A stretch of 64,000 nucleotides of DNA from Halothece sp964463655 (GTDB lineage Bacteria; Cyanobacteriota; Cyanobacteriia; Cyanobacteriales; Rubidibacteraceae): positions 9,140 through 73,139 of the forward strand of contig CAYXDG010000005.1 of NCBI GenBank assembly GCA_964463655.1. The letters run 5' to 3'. Made by a program: the position numbers and the translations under genes. The notes beneath the pieces are model-generated. The model ran no database searches. It saw only the letters and a program-made list of their open reading frames with translations, and was not told the DNA's origin. Position 1 is the stretch's first letter. Every line of letters begins with the position of its first letter. This document shows, piece after piece, positions 1 through 8,335 of the stretch.

Positions 1-1
1 C

Positions 2-313
2 TCTGGAGAATCTATTTTTTGGCTATCCCTATCTGGCTATGGGACAGCGCTACTCACTGCCTTTGGTGGGATTTATGAGATTCCTGTAGATGGGGAATAC
101 ATTGTCGATACGGGTCATATTGTCGCCTTTGAAAGAAGCCTTGATTTTAAGGTTACCAAAGCAGGATCAAGTTGGATCGGTTCGCTTTTAGGAATTGGTG
201 GAGAAGGATTAGTCTGTCGGTATGAAGGACAAGGAAAAGTCTATTGTCAAACCCATAATAACGGTGCATTCGGTCAGCTTGTTGGTTCAAGATTACCTGC
301 GAGAAAGTCATAA
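2..313 (+). CDS. AIM24 / TIGR00266 family protein, C-terminal part
   Basis: The open frame enters from the left edge and encodes 103 residues up to a TAA. Its end, with the motifs VDTGHIVAFE and GGEGLVCRYEGQGKVY, closely parallels the end of the next gene (VDTGYIVAFE, GGEGLVCHFRGEGRVW). The two are therefore tandem paralogues. The family forms a double beta-sandwich. It is named after a yeast mitochondrial protein, and its bacterial role is unsettled. Only 17 bases separate the two genes, so they are probably cotranscribed. The start lies outside the window. Confidence 0.8.
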   Translation, partial: SGESIFWLSLSGYGTALLTAFGGIYEIPVDGEYIVDTGHIVAFERSLDFKVTKAGSSWIGSLLGIGGEGLVCRYEGQGKVYCQTHNNGAFGQLVGSRLPARKS

Positions 314-319
314 AACCAT

Positions 320-347
320 AACAAATAACCATGAACCAAGAACAAAG
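320..347 (+). repeat. AACAAAT-type heptamer run across a start codon
   Basis: Four A/C-rich heptamers in perfect register (AACAAAT, AACCATG, AACCAAG, AACAAAG) run through the ATG of the second AIM24 gene. They belong to a family of runs found at several other starts in this window. Confidence 0.6.
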
Positions 348-1053
348 CAACTACAGCTATCATGTAGAACATTCTCCCATCTACGCAGCTTTAACCGTAG
401 AACTGGAGACAGGTCAATCGATTTTAGTGGAATCTTCCGCGATGGCGGGAATGGATACTTCCCTAACCCTGAAATCTTCCCTGCGGGGAGGAATCGGAAA
501 AAGTATTGGGCGCTTAGTCAGTGGCGAATCTTTATTTGTCAGTGAATTTACGGCTGCTAACGCTGGTGGAAGTCTCTATCTTTCTCCCGCCACTCCTGGC
601 GATATCCGTCATTATTATCTGGATGGGGACACCCAATTAATTGTTCAATCTTCTGGCTTTCTTGCTTCTAGTCCAACGGTGGAAATAGAAACGCAGTTTG
701 AGGGATGGCGCGGTTTTTTGAGTGGGGAATCTCTGTTTTTGATTCGCGCTGTGGGGGAAGGAGATTTTTGGTTTAGTTCCTATGGCGCGATCGCGGAAAT
801 CTCTGTTATGGGAGACTATCTTGTGGATACTGGCTATATTGTCGCTTTTGAAGATACCCTAGACTACAATGTGGAAGTTATCGGCGGGTTATCTTTCAAA
901 AACTTGAGAACGGCTATTTTTGGCGGTGAAGGGCTAGTCTGTCATTTTAGAGGAGAAGGACGAGTTTGGATTCAATCTCGCAAACTAGAACAACTGATTA
1001 ATTTTCTAAATCCTTTTCGCCCGATCGCCAATAGTAATAATAGTGATGATTAA
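331..1053 (+). CDS. AIM24 / TIGR00266 family protein
   Basis: A 240-residue soluble protein rich in beta strand and glycine, matching the usual length of the TIGR00266/AIM24 family. Recognisable pieces are the SSAMAGMD and LSGESLF segments and the C-terminal GGEGLVCHFRGEGRVWIQS block. No signal peptide or membrane helix is visible. The biochemical function is unknown. It follows a tandem paralogue by 17 bases. The start codon lies inside a run of A/C-rich heptamers (AACAAAT-type), and these also encode the first residues MNQEQ, so the exact start is a little uncertain. Confidence 0.82.
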   Translation: MNQEQSNYSYHVEHSPIYAALTVELETGQSILVESSAMAGMDTSLTLKSSLRGGIGKSIGRLVSGESLFVSEFTAANAGGSLYLSPATPGDIRHYYLDGDTQLIVQSSGFLASSPTVEIETQFEGWRGFLSGESLFLIRAVGEGDFWFSSYGAIAEISVMGDYLVDTGYIVAFEDTLDYNVEVIGGLSFKNLRTAIFGGEGLVCHFRGEGRVWIQSRKLEQLINFLNPFRPIANSNNSDD

Positions 1054-1089
1054 AACAAAAAATAACGAACCAAGAACAATATCAGGTTG

Positions 1090-2139
1090 TTACTGGTGTC
1101 TATGGATCGCCAACTGAATCAGGCGATCAACCAACTGCGGAAAGGTGATACCTGTTGCTTCCCACAAACGGGGATACATACTGGTTGCGGTGAAGCCTGG
1201 GAGAGTGTTAATTTCGTTGAGATAAACATTTCCCGTTGCTTCTTCATAGAAAACATCCACTCGCGCTAATCCCGCAGCGTCAACCGCAATAAACGCCTGT
1301 TTTGCAATCTCTTGGGTCTCTTTGAAGATTTTATCAGGAAGCGGTGCTGGGATATACAATTGTGCTTTTCCTTCCGTGTATTTGGTTTCGTAGTCGTAGA
1401 AGTCTGTTTGATAGCTAATTTCTCCAATCACAGAGGCTTGTGGATACTCGTTACCTAAAACCGCGCATTCAATTTCGCGCATCACAATGCCCTCTTCAAC
1501 AATAATACGGCGATCGTAGTTGGCTGCCTCATCAAGGGCGGTTTCTAAGTGCGATCGCGTCCTCACTTTAGAAATTCCCACCGATGATCCCAAGTTAGCA
1601 GGTTTCACAAAACAAGGATAACCAATGTCCTCTTCAATCTCATCACAGAGTTTCGGAAACACACAAGGGCTTGACCAGATTTTATCCCGTTGTACGGCTT
1701 TATACTTAACTTGAGGCAGTCCCGCTTGAGCAAAGGCTTTTTTCATCGCGACCTTATCCATCCCCAATGCTGACCCTAATACACCGCTCCCAACGAATGG
1801 CACTTGCATTAATTTTAGTAATCCCTGTATTGTTCCATCTTCTCCGTTGGGGCCATGTAAGATGGGAAACCAGACATCAACTGTTTCTACCTCTGCGGGA
1901 AACTCCCATAACTTTCCACACTGTTGCAGAGCGGGAGGGGTTTGTTTGGCTAAAATGCTCTTGGCAAACTCTCCCCCTTGCCAGATACCATTTTTCTGAA
2001 TGTAGATCGCGATTAAATCATATTTTAGGGCATTATTCTCGTTTTTCAGGGCTTGCGCGATCGCCCCTGCTGAGCGAATGGATACTTCATGTTCCCCAGA
2101 ACACCCGCCAAATAATAATCCAATCCGTAACTTACTCAT
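1090..2139 (-). CDS. ddl: D-alanine--D-alanine ligase
   Basis: An ATP-grasp ligase that joins two D-alanines in the cytoplasm for the peptidoglycan stem peptide. The 349 residues match the family length (300-370). The N-terminus has the GG-S-EHEVS signature (GGCSGEHEVSIRSA). The central FVKPANLGSSVGISKV is the ATP-grasp lid region. The C-terminus has the metal- and substrate-binding LARVDVFYE and LNEINTLPGFT. The gene converges on the AIM24 pair and has no evident operon partner. ATG start; no strong Shine-Dalgarno sequence is visible. Confidence 0.96.
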   Translation of the reverse strand: MSKLRIGLLFGGCSGEHEVSIRSAGAIAQALKNENNALKYDLIAIYIQKNGIWQGGEFAKSILAKQTPPALQQCGKLWEFPAEVETVDVWFPILHGPNGEDGTIQGLLKLMQVPFVGSGVLGSALGMDKVAMKKAFAQAGLPQVKYKAVQRDKIWSSPCVFPKLCDEIEEDIGYPCFVKPANLGSSVGISKVRTRSHLETALDEAANYDRRIIVEEGIVMREIECAVLGNEYPQASVIGEISYQTDFYDYETKYTEGKAQLYIPAPLPDKIFKETQEIAKQAFIAVDAAGLARVDVFYEEATGNVYLNEINTLPGFTATSMYPRLWEATGITFPQLVDRLIQLAIHRHQ

Positions 2140-2203
2140 TTTTATCCGATTATAAAATCAATTGTAGCCTCACACCCTAGCATACTCTTTGGCTCTAAAA
2201 AAC

Positions 2204-2413
2204 TTAAGTGACAATCACGGCGACAATGATCCCTGTCAAGGAAAGAATGAATGATCCGACTAGAATTGCAGCAGCCACGTTTCCTCGACGAATTTCTCCC
2301 TGATAGTCGGTGGGTGTGATCCAATCAAACAAGCGCAGCGCCCCGTAAAGAATCATTAATCCTAGAAAAGTCCAAAGTATCGTTTCCGCGATCGCTTGTA
2401 ATAACAATATCAT
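2204..2413 (-). CDS. DUF350 family small membrane protein
   Basis: A 69-residue protein with two hydrophobic helices (residues about 5-25 and 46-68) joined by a polar loop with RLFDWITPTDYQGEIRRGN. This is the layout of one DUF350 unit. The frame stays open for 21 more codons upstream, but the ATG chosen here has a GGGAG about a dozen bases before it and gives the usual family length. Function is unknown. In other bacteria DUF350 proteins sit near other membrane-stress genes, and AIM24 genes are nearby here. Confidence 0.7.
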   Translation of the reverse strand: MILLLQAIAETILWTFLGLMILYGALRLFDWITPTDYQGEIRRGNVAAAILVGSFILSLTGIIVAVIVT

Positions 2414-2499
2414 TCTTAACACATCTCCCAAGTTTCTCTTCAAATTGTATGCTGAAGATGGGAAAAATACGATCAAATTTAGAGAGTGATTTCTAAAAA

Positions 2500-3507
2500 A
2501 TGCCAGTTACTATTCAGTCTTCCAAGAGCAAGCAATTTGTTGAGCATAGCGTTACAATCAGTTGGCTGTCGCTAATTTTAGTGACCATTGCTGGATTTAG
2601 TAGCATTTTTTTCGCTCAACCCATAAAAAATCAAATGTTAACCGTTTCTCCCCAAGAAACAGCCACACTCTCTCCAATCACTTTACAACCCCGTTTAATT
2701 GGGGCTTTACGCATTGATGTCAAAGCAATTATTCCCGCTAACCATTGGGTCGTTTATGAAATACAACTCTTAGACGATCAAAATCAAATCCTTGCTTCAG
2801 CCATCAAAGAAGCCTGGCGCGAGTCGGGAACATGGCGAGAAGATGGTGAAACAGGAACTTGGTCAGAAGCTGACTTGTTAGGGGGGTTAGATGTCCACTT
2901 AGCCAGGGAACAACAAGAACAGATTACCATCGCTGTTGCGGTTTTAGGATATGGACAAACGGGCGGCAATGAAATAACTAACCAGTTGGTTTCTTTTCGG
3001 GTGGATGTGCAAAATGGTGTTATTGATACCCGCTATCTTTGGCTTGGGTTTTTGGGAACTGTGGTTATGCTGGTTTTAACTTACCTTTCTGTTGGAACGG
3101 CTGGGAAAGTTAGAATCAAGGAAACTGTCAAGGATAGCGATGTCGGTGGACGAGAAATGCTTGGGGGAGAAAATGGTTTAGTTAAAGTAACGGTGAATGT
3201 CTTATCCGATGAAACATCCCCTCAGTTTTTAACGGTTAATTTATGGATCAAAGATGACATGGGGAAACAAATTTATCGAGAACAAAATCGCATCAAATTA
3301 AAATATCGTTTTGATGATGGTGAACTTGAAGACGCAAGAGGAAAATTGGAACAGTATTTTGTTCTCACCCGACGCGCTTCCTATGGGTTTTATGTGGAAG
3401 TGACTCCTGATGAACCAGTGGAGAGAACAACGCTTACGGTTAAAGAAAATGCTAAAACCCTCTCAGGGAATAAAACAGTCAAAATGATTACTGTCGATCC
3501 TAACTAA
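2500..3507 (+). CDS. hypothetical membrane-anchored protein
   Basis: 335 residues. An N-terminal membrane helix (about 20-40) is followed by an extracytoplasmic region rich in beta strand and containing WRESGTWREDGETGTWSE. A second helix lies at about 180-200 (YLWLGFLGTVVMLVLTYLSV). The C-terminal domain is charged and ends in conserved-looking beta strands. I do not recognise the family. It lies divergent to the DUF350 gene (86 bases between starts) and only 11 bases before the next small secreted protein, so a shared envelope role is plausible but inferred. Confidence 0.7.
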   Translation: MPVTIQSSKSKQFVEHSVTISWLSLILVTIAGFSSIFFAQPIKNQMLTVSPQETATLSPITLQPRLIGALRIDVKAIIPANHWVVYEIQLLDDQNQILASAIKEAWRESGTWREDGETGTWSEADLLGGLDVHLAREQQEQITIAVAVLGYGQTGGNEITNQLVSFRVDVQNGVIDTRYLWLGFLGTVVMLVLTYLSVGTAGKVRIKETVKDSDVGGREMLGGENGLVKVTVNVLSDETSPQFLTVNLWIKDDMGKQIYREQNRIKLKYRFDDGELEDARGKLEQYFVLTRRASYGFYVEVTPDEPVERTTLTVKENAKTLSGNKTVKMITVDPN

Positions 3508-3518
3508 CTGCATTGATT

Positions 3519-3749
3519 ATGTTACCTAAAATTTTTGGCGGAATGACTCTCGCGATCGCAATGTTTACGATTTTCTTAGGTTACACGCAAACCTCAGCAC
3601 TGCAATTGGGTCAAGAATCACAACCAATGTATAGACCTCGTCATAATACAGGGATTTCAGGCTATTATTATGGGGGTGTTTGGCGTAGGACTCCACTGCG
3701 ATCGAGTTATGGGGACTTTCGCGGGAGGGGTCCTGGTGCTGGGAAATAA
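3519..3749 (+). CDS. small secreted Arg/Gly/Tyr-rich protein
   Basis: 76 residues. A signal-peptide-like N-terminus (residues 1-27, hydrophobic core AIAMFTIFLGYTQTSA) precedes a short mature part rich in Arg, Gly and Tyr (GISGYYYGGVWRRTPLRSSY). The frame extends two codons upstream to a TTG; the ATG is preferred. The gene starts 11 bases after the membrane-protein gene and is probably in its operon. No family is recognised. Confidence 0.55.
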   Translation: MLPKIFGGMTLAIAMFTIFLGYTQTSALQLGQESQPMYRPRHNTGISGYYYGGVWRRTPLRSSYGDFRGRGPGAGK

Positions 3750-3793
3750 GGGACTTGTCATGGGTTCTCCGTTATCGCTCGATCGCGCTCACC

Positions 3794-4096
3794 TCAACTG
3801 CTACAAGACCTTAAAACCCAACCGAAGATCATCCCTAAACCGCCAAATCGCACCGCTAGCCAAAAAGGTTCGATTAAATCTTTCCAATTGACCAAACTGC
3901 TTTCAAGGTTATGTTCGAGGGTTTCGAGTTCTGATTGCAGGCGTTGGATTTCTGCTTCAAGTTCCTCTTTTTTAGCGCGATCGCGCTTAATTTGATGATA
4001 TCGTTCTTGCAGAGCGATCAGCGTTGCTTCTGCTTGTTGCAGTTGGCTTTCCCATTGCGAATTGTTTTCGGGGGGCTGAGAATCAGAAGGAGGCAT
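3794..4096 (-). CDS. coiled-coil protein with C-terminal hydrophobic segment
   Basis: 100 residues. A polar N-terminus is followed by a long heptad coiled coil (about 15-70, with KKEELEAEIQRLQSELETLE) and a hydrophobic tail (FWLAVRFGGLGMIFGWVL) that could be a membrane anchor. The coding frame is supported by this clear amphipathic-then-hydrophobic architecture. Function is unknown. It converges on the upstream plus-strand genes and diverges from the next gene. Confidence 0.6.
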   Translation of the reverse strand: MPPSDSQPPENNSQWESQLQQAEATLIALQERYHQIKRDRAKKEELEAEIQRLQSELETLEHNLESSLVNWKDLIEPFWLAVRFGGLGMIFGWVLRSCSS

Positions 4097-4155
4097 TTTA
4101 GAATAGACTTAACTGACACCTTAGCTATTGTACTCCTGAAAGGAAAACTGAATTT

Positions 4156-4437
4156 ATGTCACAGGCAACATCCTCTGAAACCCAAAATGATCTCAGCGAG
4201 AAAAGTGTTCTTGAATTAGCGCAACTCCTCGCAGAGAAATGCGTGATCGCCCCCAATGATTGGCATCGTCTCAAAGCCAACCGTAAAGCACAAGCCAACC
4301 AACACATCACTGCAGCGTTAGTGTATCTTGAATCTTCCCAAACAGAAGAAGCGCTGGCTCATCTCAAGGAAGCGGTGGGTTGGCTCGATCGTTCCATTTC
4401 CGCCCCCCCATGTCCCACTCACGGGTCTGGCAAGTAA
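4156..4437 (+). CDS. small conserved cyanobacterial protein (DUF6439-like)
   Basis: 93 residues, all helical in appearance. The C-terminus, GWLDRSISAPPCPTHGSGK, is a motif I associate with a short cyanobacterial family, probably DUF6439, though I cannot confirm the number. The middle reads CVIAPNDWHRLKANRKAQAN. No signal peptide or membrane helix is present. Function is unknown. It ends 12 bases before the convergent lepA stop. Confidence 0.7.
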   Translation: MSQATSSETQNDLSEKSVLELAQLLAEKCVIAPNDWHRLKANRKAQANQHITAALVYLESSQTEEALAHLKEAVGWLDRSISAPPCPTHGSGK

Positions 4438-4449
4438 GGAAGTGGATTC

Positions 4450-6258
4450 CTACTGTTCTAATTTTAGAACCGCCATAAACGCTTCTTGAGGCACATCTAC
4501 TGTCCCGATTGCCTTCATGCGTTTTTTCCCCTTGGCTTGCTTTTGCAGGAGTTTCTTCTTCCGAGAAATGTCACCGCCGTAGCATTTGGCTAAGACATCT
4601 TTTCGGAGGGGGGGAATGTGGGCGCTAGCGATAATACGAGTGCCGATTCCTGCTTGGATAGGAATCTTAAACTGTTGACGGGGGATTAATTCTCTTAACT
4701 TTTCAACGAGAGATTTCCCGATACCATAAGCCTTATCACGATGAACAATCATGGCGAGGGAATCTACTGAATCATTATTGACCATGATGTCGAGTTTGAC
4801 TAATTCGTTGGCTCGATAACCCAGGAAATTATATTCCATGCTGGCATAACCGCGCGATCGCGATTTCATTTGGTCAAAGAAGTCTGTCACAACTTCGGCT
4901 AAAGGTAACTCATACACCAACGTTGTTCGAGTGGGGGTAAAATACTTCATGTCCTTAAACTCTCCGCGCCGAGTTTGACACAACTCCATCAAGGCTCCCA
5001 CATACTCTTCTGGGGTAATGATTTCTAAGTGAATATAAGGTTCTTCTACAGCTTGTCGTTGTTGGGGCGCTGGAAGCTGACTGGGGTTATCAATTTCAGT
5101 CACTTCCCCATCATTGAGGATGACCCGATAAATTACCGATGGCGCTGTTACCACTAAATCTAAATCATACTCTCGTTCGAGGCGTTCTTGGACAATTTCC
5201 ATGTGCAGGAGACCCAAGAAGCCACAGCGAAAGCCAAACCCCATCGCGCTAGAAGTTTCTGGTTCATAAGACAGTGCTGAATCATTAAGTTTCAGTTTAT
5301 CTAACGCATCGCGCAAATCAGCATAATCATCGGTATCGGTGGGGAATAAACCACAGAAGACCATTGGTTTAGCTTCTTCATAACCTGGAAGAGGAGCGGA
5401 TGCTGGTTTGCTAGCAAGGGTAATGGTATCCCCCACACGGGCATCTTCTACAGCTTTAATCGAGGCTGCGATATAGCCCACCTCACCAGCGTGGAGTTCT
5501 TGGACAGGAACTTTGATCGGGGAAAGTACGCCAACTTCATCGATTTCGTATTCTTTTTGAGAAGCCATCAAGCGGATGCGATCGCCCACCTTCACTTTCC
5601 CATCTACCACCCGAAAATAGACAATTACCCCGCGATAGGGGTCATAATAGCTATCAAAAATCAGCGCTCGCAGAGGCTTTTCTGTGGTGTCCACAGGTGG
5701 GGGAATCAGATGGATGATCGCCTCTAAAATCTCATCGATTCCTTTCCCCATTTTTGCCGAAGCCATAATTGCATTACTACAGTCTAGCCCGATCGCCTCT
5801 TCAATTTCTTCTAGGACTCTTTCTGGTTCAGCGCTGGGGAGATCAATCTTATTTAAAACGGGAATAATTTCTAAATCCTGATCAAGAGCAAGATAGATAT
5901 TGGCTAAGGTTTGCGCTTCCACCCCTTGAGAGGCATCCACCACCAACAGCGCCCCTTCACAAGCGACCAAAGAGCGAGACACTTCATAAGAAAAGTCAAC
6001 ATGGCCTGGGGTATCAATGAGGTTGAGAACGTAAGTCTCACCATCTTTAGCGGTATAATTCATCCGTGCTGCTTGGAGTTTAATGGTGATTCCTCGCTCT
6101 CGTTCCAAGTCCATATTGTCGAGAAACTGTTCTTTCATTTCCCGTTCTTTAACGGTATCTGTCCAACGCAGGAGTTGATCGGCTAATGTGGATTTTCCGT
6201 GATCGATGTGGGCAATGATGGAGAAGTTACGAAAACGAGAAACAGGAACGTTAGTCAT
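4450..6258 (-). CDS. lepA: elongation factor 4 (back-translocase LepA)
   Basis: A translational GTPase that binds stalled or mistranslocated ribosomes. The 602 residues are the normal length. The P-loop AHIDHGKST lies at residues 16-24, switch II DTPGHVDF at 82-89, NKID at 136-139 and the SAK motif near 167. The C-terminus has the LepA-specific basic domain (RKKKLLQKQAKGKKRMKAIG) in place of EF-G domain IV. Single gene with an ATG start. Confidence 0.98.
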   Translation of the reverse strand: MTNVPVSRFRNFSIIAHIDHGKSTLADQLLRWTDTVKEREMKEQFLDNMDLERERGITIKLQAARMNYTAKDGETYVLNLIDTPGHVDFSYEVSRSLVACEGALLVVDASQGVEAQTLANIYLALDQDLEIIPVLNKIDLPSAEPERVLEEIEEAIGLDCSNAIMASAKMGKGIDEILEAIIHLIPPPVDTTEKPLRALIFDSYYDPYRGVIVYFRVVDGKVKVGDRIRLMASQKEYEIDEVGVLSPIKVPVQELHAGEVGYIAASIKAVEDARVGDTITLASKPASAPLPGYEEAKPMVFCGLFPTDTDDYADLRDALDKLKLNDSALSYEPETSSAMGFGFRCGFLGLLHMEIVQERLEREYDLDLVVTAPSVIYRVILNDGEVTEIDNPSQLPAPQQRQAVEEPYIHLEIITPEEYVGALMELCQTRRGEFKDMKYFTPTRTTLVYELPLAEVVTDFFDQMKSRSRGYASMEYNFLGYRANELVKLDIMVNNDSVDSLAMIVHRDKAYGIGKSLVEKLRELIPRQQFKIPIQAGIGTRIIASAHIPPLRKDVLAKCYGGDISRKKKLLQKQAKGKKRMKAIGTVDVPQEAFMAVLKLEQ

Positions 6259-6459
6259 AGAATATCTTTTGTCGGCAAACCTTGCGCGATCAGAATGTCC
6301 CTATTTTAACCTGAGTCTTCTGCGATCGCAGAACTTCCCTTTGCTGGAGAGGGCAAAAATCTGGGAAAATCTTTCTTAATGCAGGGATTAGGCGGCGATC
6401 GCCTTTCCAATGCGATAAGCTGACAAAAGAGCCTTTAATGTGTTTACTGTTAACAAATC

Positions 6460-6900
6460 ATGAAACTTCACCCGTTAACGATTCTTGCTTTTTCTCTGTG
6501 TTTTTGGTTAACAGGGCTGTTAATTTCTCCTGAAGCGCAGGCCCTGACCAAAATCAAACTTTCTGACATTTCTTATCAAGATTGTCCTGAAGAATACCAA
6601 GGGGGATTACTCAGTGGTAGTTCTCGGGATGCGGCTTGTTTTCTCGTCACTGGGAAAGCCAAAAACTCTTCGGGAAAGACCATTTACGACGCTGATGTTT
6701 ATGGACGCATTTATGATGCTAATGGCAATCCCGTCTTACAAAATCGGACGAGGGTTGGCTCGATCGCAGAAGTTCCCCCTGGCGTTAGTGAATTCAGCTT
6801 GAGAATCAGTGTTCCCGCCAATCAACCAACGCCATTACAATTGGAACAATTTAAAGCCTCTGGGTTTTCTAGTCAGGTGAGTCCGCGAGTTCGATTTTAA
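6460..6900 (+). CDS. secreted protein with FxLYD-like beta domain
   Basis: 146 residues. A signal peptide (about 1-28, ending in EAQA) precedes a single beta-sandwich-like domain. The segment CFLVTGKAKNSSGKTIYDAD followed by GRIYDANGNPVLQNRTRVGS resembles FxLYD-type domains, in which a tail of modified structure follows a V-x-G-x-v-x-N motif. It is probably periplasmic or exported. It converges tail to tail with the YggT gene; the two reading frames overlap by 4 bases. Confidence 0.65.
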   Translation: MKLHPLTILAFSLCFWLTGLLISPEAQALTKIKLSDISYQDCPEEYQGGLLSGSSRDAACFLVTGKAKNSSGKTIYDADVYGRIYDANGNPVLQNRTRVGSIAEVPPGVSEFSLRISVPANQPTPLQLEQFKASGFSSQVSPRVRF

Positions 6901-7160
6901 GCAGCACTGGCTAACAAACTCGAAATAATTTGCAAGCTAAAAATTGCCAAAATTGGGGATAAATCAATTCCGCCTAGGGGGGGAATCACAGAACGGAAAA
7001 TGTTCAAGTAGGGATCAGTAATCGGGCTGAGGTATGACATGACTTGTTGTGCCCAGCCTGCTCCTTGAAACCAGCTTAAAAGAATCCGCACAAAAATGAG
7101 TAAAAGATAAATATTGATAAAATTAACGAGACTATCTGTTAGTAACTGAGTTGCACTCAT
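6897..7160 (-). CDS. YggT family membrane protein
   Basis: 87 residues with two membrane helices (about 13-31 and 60-83). The linker SWFQGAGWAQQVMSYLSPITDPYLNIFRSVIPPLGGIDLSP carries the YggT hallmarks, namely a Pro-rich DPYLNIFR element and an LSPI/LSPILAIF repeat. Cyanobacterial and plastid relatives (YlmG/Ycf19) affect nucleoid or thylakoid organisation. A specific role here is not shown. Confidence 0.88.
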   Translation of the reverse strand: MSATQLLTDSLVNFINIYLLLIFVRILLSWFQGAGWAQQVMSYLSPITDPYLNIFRSVIPPLGGIDLSPILAIFSLQIISSLLASAA

Positions 7161-7277
7161 GAGCTTATTTTAGGGTGATTGGTTAACAAGGGAAATCAGC
7201 AAAAACTTAATCCCCTCTTTGCGGTTAGTTTAACTGATTTTGCCTTGCTTTTGCAGCGCCCTGATGACAGACACTCC

Positions 7278-8189
7278 CTAGACATTAAACTTGGGGAGTT
7301 CAACTGCAGCATAAGACTTGCGTTTTTTGCGATGGACACTCACGGTTGGCGCGGGAGACTGTCCAACCATGAGACTCTGCTTAAATTCTGGCAAAGAAAT
7401 TTCAAACTCAACCGTTTCTGGAGTCGCTTCAACTTCTAGTTGAGTGTTTTCTCCCTTGGTAAAATCTTGCTTGAACTCTGGCTCTTCGGAGAGAGGATTT
7501 TTTGGCTGACTCGACCAAGCAGAGATGGGTTCTGAAGGTTCATAAGCAGGGGGAATGGTTTCTAAATCTGTCCTTTGAGCATTGGTTTCTAAACACTTAT
7601 TGAGTGCCGATTTAAACTGCCAAGTGTGACGGCGTTGTTGTTGTAAACGCAAAGATAACTCTCGGGACTGTTTTTCCCCTTGAGCAAGTTTGTAAGATTG
7701 GTCTTGGAACTGTTTTTGAATCAAAGCACATTCTCGTTCGAGTTGAGCGACTCGTTGTTGAGACACTTGTAGTTGATGGGTTAGTTGAGCGACTTTTTCC
7801 GTTTGCTGTTGTTCCTTAAGCCGACAACGCTTTAACTCTTGAGATAAGCTAAGATTTTGTTCATAAGCAGCGTTGAGTTCATCATTTTGCTGAGCATTGA
7901 GGTCTTCTGCTTGGCGCAACTGCCACTGTTGTTCCTCTAATTGTGCTTCTGCTTTCTTTAAGGTCTGTTGTAGTTGAGCGCTGCGATGCAGGAGTTGGTG
8001 ATTTTGTTCAGAAACGGTTTCTTCCCAAGAGGGTTCAACCTCAGTTTCTGATTTGACAGCGATCGCCTCATCATTTGATCCAAGTTCCTCAAGAGAAGAA
8101 AGAAGTCCATCAAAGGAATCAGTGTCAAGAAAATCAGTATCACTTTCAAAAGAAGAGTCTGGAGAGTTAGGGATTTCAGCTTCACTCAT
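7278..8189 (-). CDS. large coiled-coil protein, hypothetical
   Basis: 303 residues. The acidic, Ser-rich N-terminus (1-60) is followed by an unbroken Gln/Glu-rich coiled coil at about 60-200 (for example QLEEQQWQLRQAEDLNAQQN). A low-complexity linker and a short basic tail (VSHRKKRKSYAAVELPKFNV region) complete it. There is no membrane segment. It may be a cytoplasmic scaffold, but that is inferred from the coil alone. It diverges from thrB with 146 bases between starts. Confidence 0.7.
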   Translation of the reverse strand: MSEAEIPNSPDSSFESDTDFLDTDSFDGLLSSLEELGSNDEAIAVKSETEVEPSWEETVSEQNHQLLHRSAQLQQTLKKAEAQLEEQQWQLRQAEDLNAQQNDELNAAYEQNLSLSQELKRCRLKEQQQTEKVAQLTHQLQVSQQRVAQLERECALIQKQFQDQSYKLAQGEKQSRELSLRLQQQRRHTWQFKSALNKCLETNAQRTDLETIPPAYEPSEPISAWSSQPKNPLSEEPEFKQDFTKGENTQLEVEATPETVEFEISLPEFKQSLMVGQSPAPTVSVHRKKRKSYAAVELPKFNV

Positions 8190-8275
8190 GGGAATTAGGA
8201 TTGTAACGATAATACTGTGGTAATTTTCTTCTTATACCTTAATCCAAAACAAAGGTTCGCGCTAGAGTTAATGTT

Positions 8276-8302
8276 TTGTCAAGGCTTAAAAAACGGTATA
8301 GT
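8276..8302 (+). promoter_or_regulatory. possible thrB promoter
   Basis: TTGTCA and TATAGT hexamers with a 15-base spacer, 34 bases before the thrB ATG. The spacer is short for a standard promoter, so support is modest. Confidence 0.35.
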
Positions 8303-8335
8303 AAAAATCTGGTAGCTTCTGGTTAGAAATCATTC

